A DNA stretch of 13,635 nucleotides from an uncultured Rhodopirellula sp. Its GTDB lineage: Bacteria > Planctomycetota > Planctomycetia > Pirellulales > Pirellulaceae. Both the position numbers and the translations under genes were made by a program. The notes beneath the pieces are model-generated. The model was not told the DNA's origin. It made no database searches and saw nothing but the letters and a program-made list of their open reading frames with translations. The stretch spans positions 1 to 13,635 of the forward strand of contig CAJXTM010000018.1 of the NCBI GenBank assembly GCA_913061385.1. Reading direction: 5' to 3'. Positions 1 to 8,767 of this stretch are shown piece by piece. Every line of letters begins with the position of its first letter. Positions within the stretch are counted from its first letter, which is position 1.

Positions 1-47
1 GAGATCAGCCTCGGTCTCGTGGGCTCGGAGATGTGTATAAGAGACAG
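1..47 (+). other. Nextera i7-side adapter (artefact)
   Basis: This is not biological sequence. Positions 1-5 (GAGAT) match the end of the P7 flow-cell primer, 6-13 (CAGCCTCG) is an 8-base index that reads CGAGGCTG on the other strand (Nextera N710), and 14-47 is the Nextera read-2 adapter ending in the 19-bp Tn5 mosaic end AGATGTGTATAAGAGACAG at 29-47. Any reading frame that begins here is false at its N-terminus. Confidence 0.98.
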
Positions 48-873
48 CTCGTACAGCATGGACGCCCGAAACATGGAGCGTTTTCAACGGGCCAAAAACG
101 AACTGATCCGTTCAGTTTCAAATCTGGAACCGCAGCAGAGTTACTATGTCTTTCTTTTTTCTTGGCGGACGACGGTGATGTTGTACCATCAGACGCCTAC
201 ATGGATCAAAGCCGAGAGAGATCACGAGAAGAAATTGATTCGGTGGCTCAAGGATGTCAGCCTGAGTTCCGGCACTGATCCAAGGAATGCGTTGTCACTA
301 GCGAATTCCATGCGTCCCGATGCTATTTTTCTGCTGTCTGATGGTCAATTCAATCACCCCAATACGCCATCTTCTGAAACTGGTTGGCTGCTTCCAGATG
401 GAACACGCTCACAACTGGGTGTCGTGGATGGGATCGCCAAATGGATGTCCTCAATCCCAGTCCACACCATCTCATTTGAGAATCCATTTACCAAGGATTC
501 CATGGCGAGAATCGCAAAGCTCAGTGGAGGTGATTTTCGGTACATTAAAACCCAATCGCATCTTCCAGTCGACTCCCAACGCTTTCTAAAAGCGGTCAAA
601 CAAATCGAGGGCACTTACCAAAGAGAATCCCAATTACCTTCAGAACTGCAACGGCGAATGTCAATTGCCAGAGAGTTGATTGCCGATGGGGAATTCGCAT
701 TCGCTGAGTACATCACCAGACCGGTTCGTGACGCTGACCCATCAGAAATTAAGAATCCGCTTTTACGTCGGGCACTGCTGGACATCATTGATGAAGAGTT
801 AGGAGACAGTCGCTTGGAAAACCTGCAGATGAGTTCTGATGTTGAGGAATGGATCCTCACGCACGAATCGTAA
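48..873 (+). CDS. VWA-domain protein, 5'-truncated
   Basis: This is the C-terminal 275 residues or so of a von Willebrand factor A domain protein; the real start lies outside the fragment. Seen: S-Y-S-M at the very start is the Ser-x-Ser of the metal-binding MIDAS motif (DxSxS). It is followed by an amphipathic helix (MERFQRAKNELIRSV), a hydrophobic strand (YYVFLFSW), a Thr in SSGTDP and the strand-plus-Asp element FLLSDGQF, the order expected in a VWA fold. The MIDAS aspartate was cut off. The adapter happens to encode an Asp at that place, which gives a false complete motif. After the VWA fold there are about 80 mostly helical residues with no recognised domain. VWA proteins usually bind protein ligands through a metal ion; the partner here is unknown. 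It ends at 873 (TAA) and converges on the GNAT gene. Related planctomycete VWA proteins often have N-terminal membrane or signal segments, but that part is not visible here. Confidence 0.85.
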
Positions 874-945
874 CAGATCCCATTTTCCAACTATCAAAAA
901 TGAAAGTCGCTATTCGATGCTGCCCGTTGTGGATCACAATTACTC

Positions 946-1392
946 TTAATGCAGACGGGACTCTGATAGCTGCCGATACATTTTCCAATGACCAATTCCC
1001 ACTTCCATGAATCGGTCACCCACTGTCTGATAACCCAAGCGTCTGTAAAAGGGCACAGCCTCTTCACGAGCATGTAATTGTATCTGCTGAAAGCCCCGGA
1101 TCCGCAGCACCGATTCGATCCCTTGTATGAGACGAGAACCCAAGCCTTTGCGTTGGTGATTTTCATGAACTGCCATCTGTCGAAGTTTCGCATCTTCTCG
1201 AGACGCGGGAACGATTACCGCACACGCTTGGACCTGCGCATCATGCACGAGAGCAAAATGTAATTCGGCAGACTCTGATTCCAACTCCTCAAACGAAAAC
1301 GTAAGCCCCAGAGGTGCTCGCAATAAACGATCTCGCAATTCAATCTCGAGATTGTAGAGATTGCTATTCCACTCTATTTCGATAAATTCCAT
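946..1392 (-). CDS. GNAT family N-acetyltransferase
   Basis: A 148-residue protein of the usual length for a single GCN5-related acetyltransferase domain, predicted to move an acetyl group from acetyl-CoA to an amine on an unknown substrate in the cytoplasm. Seen: motif A, with the strand LRQMAVHENHQ (70-80) leading into the acetyl-CoA pyrophosphate loop Q-R-K-G-L-G at 80-85, then a helix (SRLIQGIESVL). Motif B, AVPFYRRLGYQTVGDRF (112-128), is the typical C-terminal end of the fold. The N-terminal RDRLLRAPLGLTFS is characteristic of a GNAT subgroup with an ElaA-like layout. The start is three bases after the stop of the upstream DUF1294 gene, and an AGGAAAG ribosome-binding site lies in the last codons of that gene, so the two form one operon and are probably translationally coupled. 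No substrate can be named from sequence. Confidence 0.88.
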   Translation of the reverse strand: MEFIEIEWNSNLYNLEIELRDRLLRAPLGLTFSFEELESESAELHFALVHDAQVQACAVIVPASREDAKLRQMAVHENHQRKGLGSRLIQGIESVLRIRGFQQIQLHAREEAVPFYRRLGYQTVGDRFMEVGIGHWKMYRQLSESRLH

Positions 1393-1395
1393 TTC

Positions 1396-1683
1396 TTACT
1401 TTCCTAACAGCCAGTTACCCAATAATAGTATTCCGACCGAAACCACGATGTTGATCACCACGCAAACGGCAAATCTGATTCGGAAAGATTTCTTATGAGT
1501 CTTGTGACGAATTCGGCGACCCGTAATCCAGCCGCCCGGCCAACCGCCCAACAGACACCACAACAGCAAAGTCCGTTCAGGAATACGAGCCCGACCTTGC
1601 ACCGCCATTCGTTTGTCCCAAACATACTGTGCAGCGGTTACGCAGCTACACACAGCACTCCAAATTAATATTGTTTCAAGCAT
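1396..1683 (-). CDS. DUF1294 family small membrane protein
   Basis: A 95-residue integral membrane protein matching the DUF1294 pattern. Seen: a first hydrophobic segment at about 4-22, then the family signature D-K-R (23-25), R-I-P-E-R-T-L-L (33-40) and the Gly/Trp-rich L-L-G-G-W-P-G-G (44-51). A basic stretch R-H-K-T-H-K-K-S-F-R (59-68) follows, then a long hydrophobic segment at about 69-93. The basic loop is probably cytoplasmic. The biochemical role of DUF1294 is unknown; in some proteins the domain is fused to a cold-shock domain, but no such domain is present here. It is the first gene of a two-gene minus-strand operon with the GNAT gene, which starts three bases after its stop. The ATG at 1683 is the only reasonable start. 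There is no clear Shine-Dalgarno sequence in front of it. Confidence 0.85.
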   Translation of the reverse strand: MLETILIWSAVCSCVTAAQYVWDKRMAVQGRARIPERTLLLWCLLGGWPGGWITGRRIRHKTHKKSFRIRFAVCVVINIVVSVGILLLGNWLLGK

Positions 1684-1771
1684 ATTTGTTCAACACTCGA
1701 TTTTATCATTTGTTGTTTTCTTATTTTATTTCGTTGCTTAGTCATCGTTACCACAACCAGGCCCTCTTTGC
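1684..1771. promoter_or_regulatory. Divergent intergenic region, DUF1294 / helicase
   Basis: This 88-bp AT-rich gap separates two divergent genes and must hold both promoters if neither is transcribed from further away. On the minus strand TGATAAAAT (1708-1700) resembles an extended -10 element (TGn then TAAAAT), without a convincing -35, and would give a very short leader for the DUF1294 gene. No clear promoter is visible for the helicase, and neither gene has a good Shine-Dalgarno sequence. The calls here are weak. Confidence 0.3.
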
Positions 1772-3682
1772 ATGTCGCATTTTTCGCTCGATCAAAATCC
1801 TGACCTCGATCGTTACTTTGACGAACTTGGATACTGGTTGGAACTGGAGGGCGAAGCTGAGCGCGAACGCATGGCCCGCCGGCGGAGTATCCGATCCCAA
1901 ACGCATGTCGAAAAGACGGGCGAAACGGTGATTGGGCTCGATATGCACGATCATCAGACCGGCCTGGCTGGCCGTCTACTGTTAGATTTCAGTAAACCGG
2001 GAGACCAAGCACTTCCGATGAATCGCTTGAAAGTTGGTTCGCCAGTCGTTGTTTCCGATAACGATAACCCGACGGATAAAGGAGTTGCAGGCGTTGTCAG
2101 CCGCCGAAAACACCACACGATTCAGATTGCTACCGACATCTGGCCCGAAGGCAAACGCTATCGCATCGATCTGTCGGCCGATGAAACAACAAGAAGACGC
2201 CAATTGGCTGCCATGGCCAAAGCAAGACTGGCGACTGGTCGAACCGCCAAACTCCGGGATGCCCTCTTAGGCAAAAGAGAAATACGATTTGATCAGCTTA
2301 ATGCCGCCTCTGGTCGCCTGACAACGCTTAACCCTCCCCAGTTGGATGCAGTTTCATTTGGACTGGCAGCAAAAGACGTTGCAATCATCCATGGGCCGCC
2401 TGGAACTGGAAAAACAACAACGCTTGCTGAACTTATTTATCAGGCAGTGCAAAGCGGTGCCAGTGTTCTCGCTTGTGCTCCAAGCAATACTGCCGTCGAC
2501 AATCTGCTGGAAAAACTGGTTGCTCTGATGCCTGCTGTCATCAGAGTAGGACACCCGGCACGGGTATTTGAATCGTTGCGAGGTCACACTCTGGACGAAT
2601 TGGTCGACAATGACCCTTCCACCGACGTAGTCCGGGATATGCGCCGCGAAGTCAAGGAACTGATTCGTCTTGCTGAAAAGGGAGTTCGATCTCGTGATGG
2701 ACACCGTCGAAGACGTGAATTGTTTGCTGAAGCTGGCAAACTGCGGGGTCAGATCAGATCGCTGGAAAGATCGGTGATTCAGAGTGTGATCGACTCTGCT
2801 GATGTCGTTTGCACGACCACAACCATCGATGATGATCTGTTAAACACCCGTTCCTTCGACTTGGTTGTAATTGATGAAGCCTGCCAATGCACAATGCCCA
2901 GTATCTGGCAAGCTGTTCTCCGAGCGGAAAAATTGATCCTTGCTGGTGATCACTGCCAACTGCCGCCCACAGTCTTGAGCGATCAGGCAGCTGCGAGGGG
3001 AATGAAAGATTCGCTGATGCAACGATTGATCGAACGCGATGGCGAATCCATCTATCGACAACTGACTGTTCAGTACCGAATGCATGAATCCATCATGCAG
3101 TTTTCCTCAGATACTTTTTATGATGGTAATCTGATTGCCGACGCATCCATCCGAAAGCACAGACTTTGTGATCTGCCTGACGTGGTCGAAATGCCGTTGA
3201 CAGATTCACCACTAGAATTCATTGACACAGCAGGTGCGGAATATGAAGAACAGCTCGAACCCGATGGCGAAAGTAAACTTAATCCGAAGGAGGCTGATCT
3301 TGTTATACAATTGATCGGTGACCTGATCGAAGCAGGTGTCTCCCCCGCTGAAATGGGCATCATCGCACCCTATGCTGCCCAAGTCCGATTGCTGCGGGGA
3401 AAGCTTAATGTGATTGGTCTAGAAATTGATACCGTGGATGGTTTCCAAGGACGTGAAAAGGAGGTCATCATCGTCACCATGGTCAGGAGCAATCATAAAC
3501 GCGAAATCGGATTTCTAGCCGACACACGACGAACCAATGTTGCTCTCACACGAGCCAGACGCAAGCTCATCGTGATCGGTGACAGTGCAACACTCGCAAC
3601 ACATAAATTCTACGCAAATATGCTTGAGAACTTTGAATCGCTCAATGCATATCGCTCTGTATGGGAATTCGGAGATGTCTGA
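1772..3682 (+). CDS. UPF1/IGHMBP2-like superfamily 1 helicase
   Basis: A 636-residue ATP-dependent nucleic-acid helicase of the UPF1-like branch of superfamily 1. Seen in order: an N-terminal region (about 45-160) resembling the 1B beta-barrel and stalk of IGHMBP2-type enzymes; the Q-motif-like LNPPQLDAV; motif I G-P-P-G-T-G-K-T (208-215); motif Ia VLACAPSNTAVDNLLEKL; motif II V-V-I-D-E-A-C (365-371), the DEAx Walker B typical of this branch; motif III LILAGDHCQLPPTV; motif IV VQYRMHESIMQF; motif V VDGFQGREKEVIIVTMVRS; and motif VI N-V-A-L-T-R-A-R-R (589-597). All catalytic motifs are intact. There is no R3H or zinc-finger extension, so it is a bare helicase core. Eukaryotic relatives act 5'-to-3' on RNA and DNA; the bacterial role (RNA surveillance, R-loop or repair work) is not established. 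The ATG at 1772 is chosen because it gives the complete 1B region. No Shine-Dalgarno sequence is seen. Confidence 0.93.
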   Translation: MSHFSLDQNPDLDRYFDELGYWLELEGEAERERMARRRSIRSQTHVEKTGETVIGLDMHDHQTGLAGRLLLDFSKPGDQALPMNRLKVGSPVVVSDNDNPTDKGVAGVVSRRKHHTIQIATDIWPEGKRYRIDLSADETTRRRQLAAMAKARLATGRTAKLRDALLGKREIRFDQLNAASGRLTTLNPPQLDAVSFGLAAKDVAIIHGPPGTGKTTTLAELIYQAVQSGASVLACAPSNTAVDNLLEKLVALMPAVIRVGHPARVFESLRGHTLDELVDNDPSTDVVRDMRREVKELIRLAEKGVRSRDGHRRRRELFAEAGKLRGQIRSLERSVIQSVIDSADVVCTTTTIDDDLLNTRSFDLVVIDEACQCTMPSIWQAVLRAEKLILAGDHCQLPPTVLSDQAAARGMKDSLMQRLIERDGESIYRQLTVQYRMHESIMQFSSDTFYDGNLIADASIRKHRLCDLPDVVEMPLTDSPLEFIDTAGAEYEEQLEPDGESKLNPKEADLVIQLIGDLIEAGVSPAEMGIIAPYAAQVRLLRGKLNVIGLEIDTVDGFQGREKEVIIVTMVRSNHKREIGFLADTRRTNVALTRARRKLIVIGDSATLATHKFYANMLENFESLNAYRSVWEFGDV

Positions 3683-3806
3683 CAGAAAAGATCAGACTGA
3701 GAATCGGTTGCAAAGTGATCACAAACAGATGAAAAAGCATTCGCTACCTGAGCAATCCAGCAAATCACCTTGATTTTAAGTGAGACCAAGGCGTACACAG
3801 TGTGTT

Positions 3807-4394
3807 ATGGAAGTGAAACACTATGCAACGTGCTTTTGGCCAGGATTGGCCGAACTCTGGTGGCGTGGGCGGTTATCTGCCCTCCCTGCCGCAATAGCAT
3901 TCACCCTGATCGTGAATTTGATTCTGGTCGCTAGATACCTGTATCCGGGATGGATCCACAGCGGTTTAGTATCACTGGCGTTCTGGGGTGGGCTAATCGC
4001 CTTGTTTTTTTACATCCTGCGTACAGCCCGAGAATTACCTGCTCTGATCAATCCTCGCGATACTTGCGAAGAACCCGATCAATTTCCAGAAGCAAGGATC
4101 GCGTATTTGGGTGGACGTTGGGAAGAAGCAGAAGGTTTGTTGACAGATGTGCTAGCAATAGAGCCGAGAGATCCTCCTGCTCTGTTGCTTTTGACGGGTG
4201 TCTACCGCCATACGGGGCGTTTGGAAGCTGCCGTGCTCTTGCTGCGAGAAATATCTCGACTTGAAGCGGCAGATGATTGGCGGCTTGAGATCGAGACTGA
4301 ATCGAAGCGTTTGACGCGAGCATCCGAAGCAGAGAATACATCGGAACAAATGGACACAAAAAACCACGTGTCCGAGACAAAAAACGCTGCCTAA
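3807..4394 (+). CDS. Two-helix membrane protein with TPR-like tail
   Basis: A 195-residue protein of unknown function. Seen: a short aromatic N-terminus containing CFWPGLAELWWRG (9-21), two hydrophobic helices at about 24-46 and 52-71 joined by a short loop, and then a soluble part. Residues 92-155 contain two consecutive helix-turn-helix units with TPR-like spacing (A-x-I-A-Y-L-G-G-R-W-E-E-A followed by LLLLTGVYRHTGRLEAAVLLL). The tail (about 165-195) is polar and probably disordered. This suggests a membrane-anchored protein-interaction module. An in-frame GTG at 3780 would add nine basic residues. I prefer the ATG at 3807 because the conserved-looking part begins there, but an AAGG at 3788-3791 is poorly spaced for either. 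It lies downstream of the helicase and upstream of clpC, with 124 and 437 bp between, so co-transcription is uncertain. Confidence 0.72.
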   Translation: MEVKHYATCFWPGLAELWWRGRLSALPAAIAFTLIVNLILVARYLYPGWIHSGLVSLAFWGGLIALFFYILRTARELPALINPRDTCEEPDQFPEARIAYLGGRWEEAEGLLTDVLAIEPRDPPALLLLTGVYRHTGRLEAAVLLLREISRLEAADDWRLEIETESKRLTRASEAENTSEQMDTKNHVSETKNAA

Positions 4395-4831
4395 ATGACA
4401 GCAGAACTACTTGATATGAGTTGAGCTTGCCGCCGGAAAACAATAAGCCGAAGCAAAAAACTTTGATTTCGAGCTCCAAGCTGCGGTTTTTGGCAAATCG
4501 CTCGCGAAAGCTCCTATCCCCGCTTTTTGCCTTAACCGATAGAATCACGCTAAGCTGGCTCGAACACCACCGCGATAGCTAACTCGGATCCTGACAGAAA
4601 AACAGGGAGCCGCAATGCAATCAAGTGGCGTACGGTTTGCTACTAAGTAACTGAGAAACGATAAATTCGCCAATTTGACAGCACCCACCCCTGATTTTCT
4701 TCTCTGAGATGACTGGTCTTTTCGGTTAGACCTCTGAGAAATTGGTTTAGTGGGGTACAGACAATCGACCTGCTGTGGAGTCACCCACTCCCGCTTGAGT
4801 CGGATATGACAAGGGTAAATAGAGACAACAT
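4395..4831. other. Intergenic region upstream of clpC
   Basis: This 437-bp stretch has no convincing gene. The minus-strand frames that cross it show no recognisable protein pattern. It should hold the clpC promoter and any stress control. I see a TTGACA at 4675-4680 with no matching -10 at 16-18 bp, a small hairpin GGAGT-CACCC-ACTCC just before the gene (around 4777-4791), and no CIRCE or CtsR-type operator. It also contains two similar G+C-then-T5 stretches (about 4482-4496 and 4519-4531) whose GGCAAA/TTTGCC ends could pair over a long loop. A long leader or a small RNA is possible but not shown. Confidence 0.45.
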
Positions 4832-7474
4832 ATGTACGAAAGATTTACGGACCGTGCTCGCAAGGTCATGCAGCTGGCTAATCAGGAGGCTCAACGCTTC
4901 AACCACGAGTACATCGGCACTGAACACATTCTGCTTGGCTTGGTCAAGGAAGGAAGCGGAGTTGCTGCAAACGTGCTGAAAAACCTCGAGGTCGATCTAC
5001 GAAAGATTCGTCTGGAGGTTGAAAAACTGGTTCAGAGTGGACCGGAGATGGTCACGGTTGGAAAACTTCCACAAACTCCTCGAGCGAAAAAGGTCATCGA
5101 GTATTCCATGGAGGAGGCTCGAAACCTGAATCACAGCTACGTTGGCACCGAGCACATCCTGCTTGGCTTGCTACGAGAGCAGGAGGGAGTCGCAGCACAG
5201 GTCCTGATGAATCTGGGCCTAAAACTTGAAGATGTTCGCGAAGAAGTGCTTAACTTGCTGGGCCATGGCTTAGAAGGTGCAGAAGTCGGTGAGCGAGGTG
5301 GACGTTCCGGTGAAAGCGAAAGTCCAAGCAGTTCCGGAAAGAGCGGAAAGAGCAAGACACCGGCATTGGATAGCTTCGGTCGTGACCTGACCGAATTAGC
5401 TAAAAAGGGCGAGCTTGATCCTGTCATCGGTCGAGCCAAAGAAATCGAAAGAGCCACCCAAATCCTGTGTCGAAGAACAAAAAACAATCCAGTTTTGTTG
5501 GGTGAAGCGGGTGTTGGTAAAACAGCCATCGTCGAAGGATTTGCGCAGAGAGTGATCGAAGGCGACGTACCAGAAATTCTGGCTGAGAAACGGATCGTCG
5601 TCCTCGACCTCGCAATGATGGTTGCTGGAACGAAGTACCGTGGCCAGTTCGAAGAACGTATCAAAGCAGTCATGACCGAGGTCCGGCGTGTCAAAAACAC
5701 CATTCTCTTCATCGACGAACTTCACACTCTTGTGGGTGCTGGTGGAGCTGAAGGTGCGATTGATGCTGCAAACGTGCTGAAACCTGCCCTCGCCCGAGGC
5801 GAGATCCAATGCATCGGTGCGACCACGTTGGATGAGTACCGAAAGTACATCGAAAAAGATAATGCACTGGCTCGTCGTTTCCAGGAAATCATTGTCGAGC
5901 CGACGGCCAAAGACGAAACCATCGAAATCCTGAAAGGCTTGCGAGGACGATACGAAGAACATCATCGTGTGCAATTCACCGACGATGCTGTCGTGGCTGC
6001 CGTCGAAATGAGCGAAAGGTACATCACTGCCCGATGCCTTCCAGATAAAGCAATCGATGTGATTGATGAGGCTGGTGCCCGGGTCCGTCTCCGGACCATG
6101 ACCCGTCCACCAGATCTGAAAGAAATCGACGAAGAAGTCGAGAAGCTGAATAAAGAAAAAGAGGATGCTGTCGCTAACCAAGACTTTGAAAAAGCGGCAA
6201 ATCTCCGGGATCAGGCTGAAAAACTGCGTAAAAAGAAAGATCAGATTACGCAAGAATGGCGGGACAAGAGCCAGCAAACTGACGGCGTCGTTGATGAAGA
6301 AATCATCGCTGAAGTCGTCAGCAAAATGACCGGCATTCCCTTGACTCGACTTTCTACCGAAGACAGTCTCCGTCTAATGCAGATGGAAGAAGAACTTCAC
6401 AAACGTGTCATCAGTCAGGATGCCGCTGTAACAGCCGTATCGAAAGCTGTTCGACGAAGCCGAAGCGGCTTGAAAGATCCCCGAAGACCCACTGGATCAT
6501 TCATTTTTGCTGGCCCAACCGGTGTTGGTAAAACCTTACTCGCCAAGGCGCTGGCAGAATACATGTTTGGTGATTCCGATGCTCTTGTTCATATCGACAT
6601 GAGCGAGTACATGGAAAAACACAATGTCAGCCGATTGATCGGAGCTCCTCCGGGATTCGTCGGGTACGAAGAAGGTGGGCAGTTAACCGAGAAAATTCGG
6701 AGACGCCCCTACGCGGTTGTTTTGTTTGATGAGATCGAGAAAGCACATCCCGATGTCTTCAACATGATGCTGCAGGTGATGGAAGAGGGACGCCTTACCG
6801 ACTCCTTCGGTCGTAACATCGACTTCCGTAACACCATCCTGATCATGACCACTAATGCTGGTGCTGAAGCTATTAAGAACGAATCATCGTTTGGATTCCA
6901 GAAACCAGATGGCGATGCCAGCTATGATTCCATGAAACAACGTGTGATGGACCAAATCGAGCGTGTGTTCCGTCCAGAATTCCTTAATCGACTTGATGAC
7001 ACCATCATCTTTCGCCACCTCACCAAGGATGACCTCAAGAATGTCATCGACTATGAACTTGCAAAAGTTCGTGAACGGTTGCTCGATCGTGGATTGGCAA
7101 TCGAGTTGACTGATGAGGCAAAAGAGTTCCTCGTCACGAAGGGAAGCAACCTCGACTATGGTGCTCGCCCACTTCGCAGAGCGTTGGAGCAACGGATCGA
7201 AGATCCTCTCAGTGAAGAGTTGCTGCGTGGTGCATTTGAGGGCAAAGACACTATTGTGGTCACTGGTATCTTAGAAAATTCAGATGGTGACCGTGTCGAA
7301 TCCAAAGATATTACTACCAACGAAGATGGTAAAATGCTCGACGCCGATGGGAAACGAGTCAAAATCATTCGACTCGAATTCAACGGTGAAACACGTGGGT
7401 TGACCGAAACCGCTGAGCCAGTCAGTGCTGGTGTCGCCGAGGGTGATGAGACAGAAGTCGATAACGAGAGCTAA
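4832..7474 (+). CDS. clpC: ATP-dependent Clp protease ATP-binding subunit ClpC
   Basis: An 880-residue Hsp100 unfoldase that feeds substrates to the ClpP protease in the cytoplasm, part of general and stress protein quality control. Seen: two Clp_N repeats (about 1-145; each has the GTEHILLGL core), a Ser/Gly-rich linker, and AAA+ domain D1 with Walker A G-E-A-G-V-G-K-T (224-231) and Walker B F-I-D-E-L (293-297). The coiled UVR motif (436-476) separates ClpC from ClpA/ClpB-type proteins. D2 has Walker A G-P-T-G-V-G-K-T (561-568) and Walker B F-D-E-I (632-635), with the F-G-F tripeptide (687-689) in the place of the ClpP-docking loop. A C-terminal extension of about 70 residues, ending in a Glu/Asp-rich tail, is longer than in typical ClpC. 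An AAGGG lies about 17 bases before the ATG, so the ribosome-binding site is weakly placed. clpP is not in the window. The gene ends in an intrinsic terminator and converges on dnaN. Confidence 0.97.
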   Translation: MYERFTDRARKVMQLANQEAQRFNHEYIGTEHILLGLVKEGSGVAANVLKNLEVDLRKIRLEVEKLVQSGPEMVTVGKLPQTPRAKKVIEYSMEEARNLNHSYVGTEHILLGLLREQEGVAAQVLMNLGLKLEDVREEVLNLLGHGLEGAEVGERGGRSGESESPSSSGKSGKSKTPALDSFGRDLTELAKKGELDPVIGRAKEIERATQILCRRTKNNPVLLGEAGVGKTAIVEGFAQRVIEGDVPEILAEKRIVVLDLAMMVAGTKYRGQFEERIKAVMTEVRRVKNTILFIDELHTLVGAGGAEGAIDAANVLKPALARGEIQCIGATTLDEYRKYIEKDNALARRFQEIIVEPTAKDETIEILKGLRGRYEEHHRVQFTDDAVVAAVEMSERYITARCLPDKAIDVIDEAGARVRLRTMTRPPDLKEIDEEVEKLNKEKEDAVANQDFEKAANLRDQAEKLRKKKDQITQEWRDKSQQTDGVVDEEIIAEVVSKMTGIPLTRLSTEDSLRLMQMEEELHKRVISQDAAVTAVSKAVRRSRSGLKDPRRPTGSFIFAGPTGVGKTLLAKALAEYMFGDSDALVHIDMSEYMEKHNVSRLIGAPPGFVGYEEGGQLTEKIRRRPYAVVLFDEIEKAHPDVFNMMLQVMEEGRLTDSFGRNIDFRNTILIMTTNAGAEAIKNESSFGFQKPDGDASYDSMKQRVMDQIERVFRPEFLNRLDDTIIFRHLTKDDLKNVIDYELAKVRERLLDRGLAIELTDEAKEFLVTKGSNLDYGARPLRRALEQRIEDPLSEELLRGAFEGKDTIVVTGILENSDGDRVESKDITTNEDGKMLDADGKRVKIIRLEFNGETRGLTETAEPVSAGVAEGDETEVDNES

Positions 7475-7503
7475 TCTCTGACTGACTTCAAATCGATTCA
7501 TTT

Positions 7504-7534
7504 AAGCGGCGGACCACTATCCGCCGCTTTTTTT
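7504..7534 (+). terminator. Intrinsic terminator of clpC
   Basis: A perfect 10-bp stem AAGCGGCGGA (7504-7513) / TCCGCCGCTT (7520-7529) with a six-base loop is followed by a run of seven T residues (7528-7534), starting 29 bases after the clpC stop. The T-run is on the plus strand only, so it serves clpC. On the minus strand it would act poorly for dnaN. Confidence 0.93.
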
Positions 7535-7589
7535 GCGCTCATCGTGAAAACATCGTTGAAATGCTCTCCTTTGATTCTAAACGCCGGTA

Positions 7590-7621
7590 GGTCACCTCCT
7601 GATCAAAGATCACCGGTGACC
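7590..7621. repeat. Nested inverted repeat between clpC and dnaN
   Basis: Outer arms GGTCACC (7590-7596) and GGTGACC (7615-7621) are perfect inverted repeats. Inside them TGATC (7600-7604) and GATCA (7608-7612) form a second stem around AAA. Together they make a near-continuous hairpin just downstream of the dnaN stop. No T-run follows on the minus strand, so it may be a 3'-end stabilising or Rho-assisted structure for dnaN mRNA rather than a simple terminator. Confidence 0.6.
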
Positions 7622-7644
7622 ATGAAACCTATTCTATGACCGTC

Positions 7645-8763
7645 CTAGCGATCTCGAGCCATTGGCATGATTACATATCCATAACCATCATCTGTCGTCA
7701 GCAATGCTGGTGCCGATCCTGATTCAATTTCTAAAACGAAATTCACTTCGTTATCGAGTACTTTGCAGAAATCTGCTAAGTAACGATGGTCCATCGTCAT
7801 CGTGATCGACTCACCCTCATAGGCGATTGGTATTTCTATTTGTGATTCACCAATCTCTGCTGTACTGGCTTCCATTTTCAAAGTGCCATCAGCAAAAGTG
7901 AAATCTATTCCTCGACTCTCGTGGTCTGTCACGATCGCTGCCTGGCGTAACGCTGCAAATAGTGGGCCTACCGTGACATCCAATTGGACTGCATTTTCCC
8001 GAGTTGGGAACACTTGTCGCCAATTTGGATAACGGCCCTCAACTAAACGGGAGTAAATAACTGCTTGAGGCGTGCGAACCATCAAGTCATTGTTTCTTGC
8101 TGCTACATCTACTGTTTCATCTTTGTCATTCAAAGCTCGCTCAATCAACTGAATGGCTCGAGTCGGTACTATTGTGCTGGCCCCAGTCGTTTGATGGCCT
8201 CCAACCGATTCGCCTGTTCCCTCCATGCGTGCCAACCTTCGTCCATCAGTACCGACTGCCGTGACCCGAGCCTCTTCCATTTCAAGAAGAACCCCGCCCA
8301 ACGCAAACCGGCTACTGTCAGAATCTGTAGCAAACACCGTACGCTTCACCATCTCACGGAACAGCCGTGTTGGAATGACGTGATATTTGTCCTCATCAAA
8401 GCCAGCAACACTCGGGAACTCATCTGGGTTGTTGCCTGGCAGTTTGAACTTACTGCGTTTTCCTTTGACACGAATCCCTGACTCATCGGTCTCGAATTCC
8501 AAGACCTCATCATTGTTCTCTCGCAAAATTGCCATGGTCCGCTGCACAGGAAGCAATGCTGTGCCTTCGGTTTCAACCGTGACGCCCTCTTCGAGGTCGA
8601 GCCGAATCCCTACCTCCATGTCTGTCGCGGTCAAAGTGATTTTCCCACCAGCGGCAGTGACTTTCACGTTCTGCAGGATCTCTTTCGGAGATCGACTTGG
8701 CGCGATGCTGGCTGCGAGTGCAAATGCGTTTGTCAGTGATTCTCGTTGGCAGGTGATCTTCAT
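7645..8763 (-). CDS. dnaN: DNA polymerase III beta subunit (sliding clamp)
   Basis: A 372-residue replication clamp of the normal bacterial length. It works as a head-to-tail dimer that encircles DNA and tethers the replicative polymerase, repair polymerases and other clamp-binding proteins. Seen: three consecutive clamp domains at about 1-125, 126-250 and 251-372; the N-terminal M-K-I-T; R-F-A-L-G-G-V-L-L-E (152-161); the very typical V-G-T-D-G-R-R-L-A (170-178); F-P-T-R in the domain 2/3 linker; and the C-terminal Y-V-I-M-P-M-A-R (363-370), which lines the peptide-binding pocket. Nothing is missing. The gene follows dnaA on the same strand after a 395-bp AT-rich spacer and has its own likely promoter at 8942-8915, so it is probably not only co-transcribed with dnaA. 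The ATG at 8763 gives the family's N-terminus. No Shine-Dalgarno sequence is seen, and an inverted repeat sits right at the start. Confidence 0.98.
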   Translation of the reverse strand: MKITCQRESLTNAFALAASIAPSRSPKEILQNVKVTAAGGKITLTATDMEVGIRLDLEEGVTVETEGTALLPVQRTMAILRENNDEVLEFETDESGIRVKGKRSKFKLPGNNPDEFPSVAGFDEDKYHVIPTRLFREMVKRTVFATDSDSSRFALGGVLLEMEEARVTAVGTDGRRLARMEGTGESVGGHQTTGASTIVPTRAIQLIERALNDKDETVDVAARNNDLMVRTPQAVIYSRLVEGRYPNWRQVFPTRENAVQLDVTVGPLFAALRQAAIVTDHESRGIDFTFADGTLKMEASTAEIGESQIEIPIAYEGESITMTMDHRYLADFCKVLDNEVNFVLEIESGSAPALLTTDDGYGYVIMPMARDR

Positions 8764-8767
8764 GGAA

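Noticed and set aside
19..57. Start of the VWA frame at 19 with a complete DxSxS motif
   Set aside because: Codons before 48 are adapter; the Asp at 43-45 is adapter-encoded and only mimics the MIDAS aspartate.
4675..4704. clpC promoter with TTGACA at 4675
   Set aside because: The sequence at the expected -10 (TCTTCT) does not resemble TATAAT.
4545..4784. Minus-strand frame of 79 codons upstream of clpC
   Set aside because: No domain-like pattern, no ribosome-binding site, and it stops mid-spacer; likely chance.
5396..6277. Minus-strand frame of 293 codons within clpC
   Set aside because: Its protein has no family pattern, and it lies entirely antisense to the highly conserved ClpC domains.
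7386..7400. Possible parS site (GTGAAACACGTGGG) in clpC
   Set aside because: Only one half resembles the 16-bp palindrome; the other arm does not match. The CCACGTGT near 4366 also fails.
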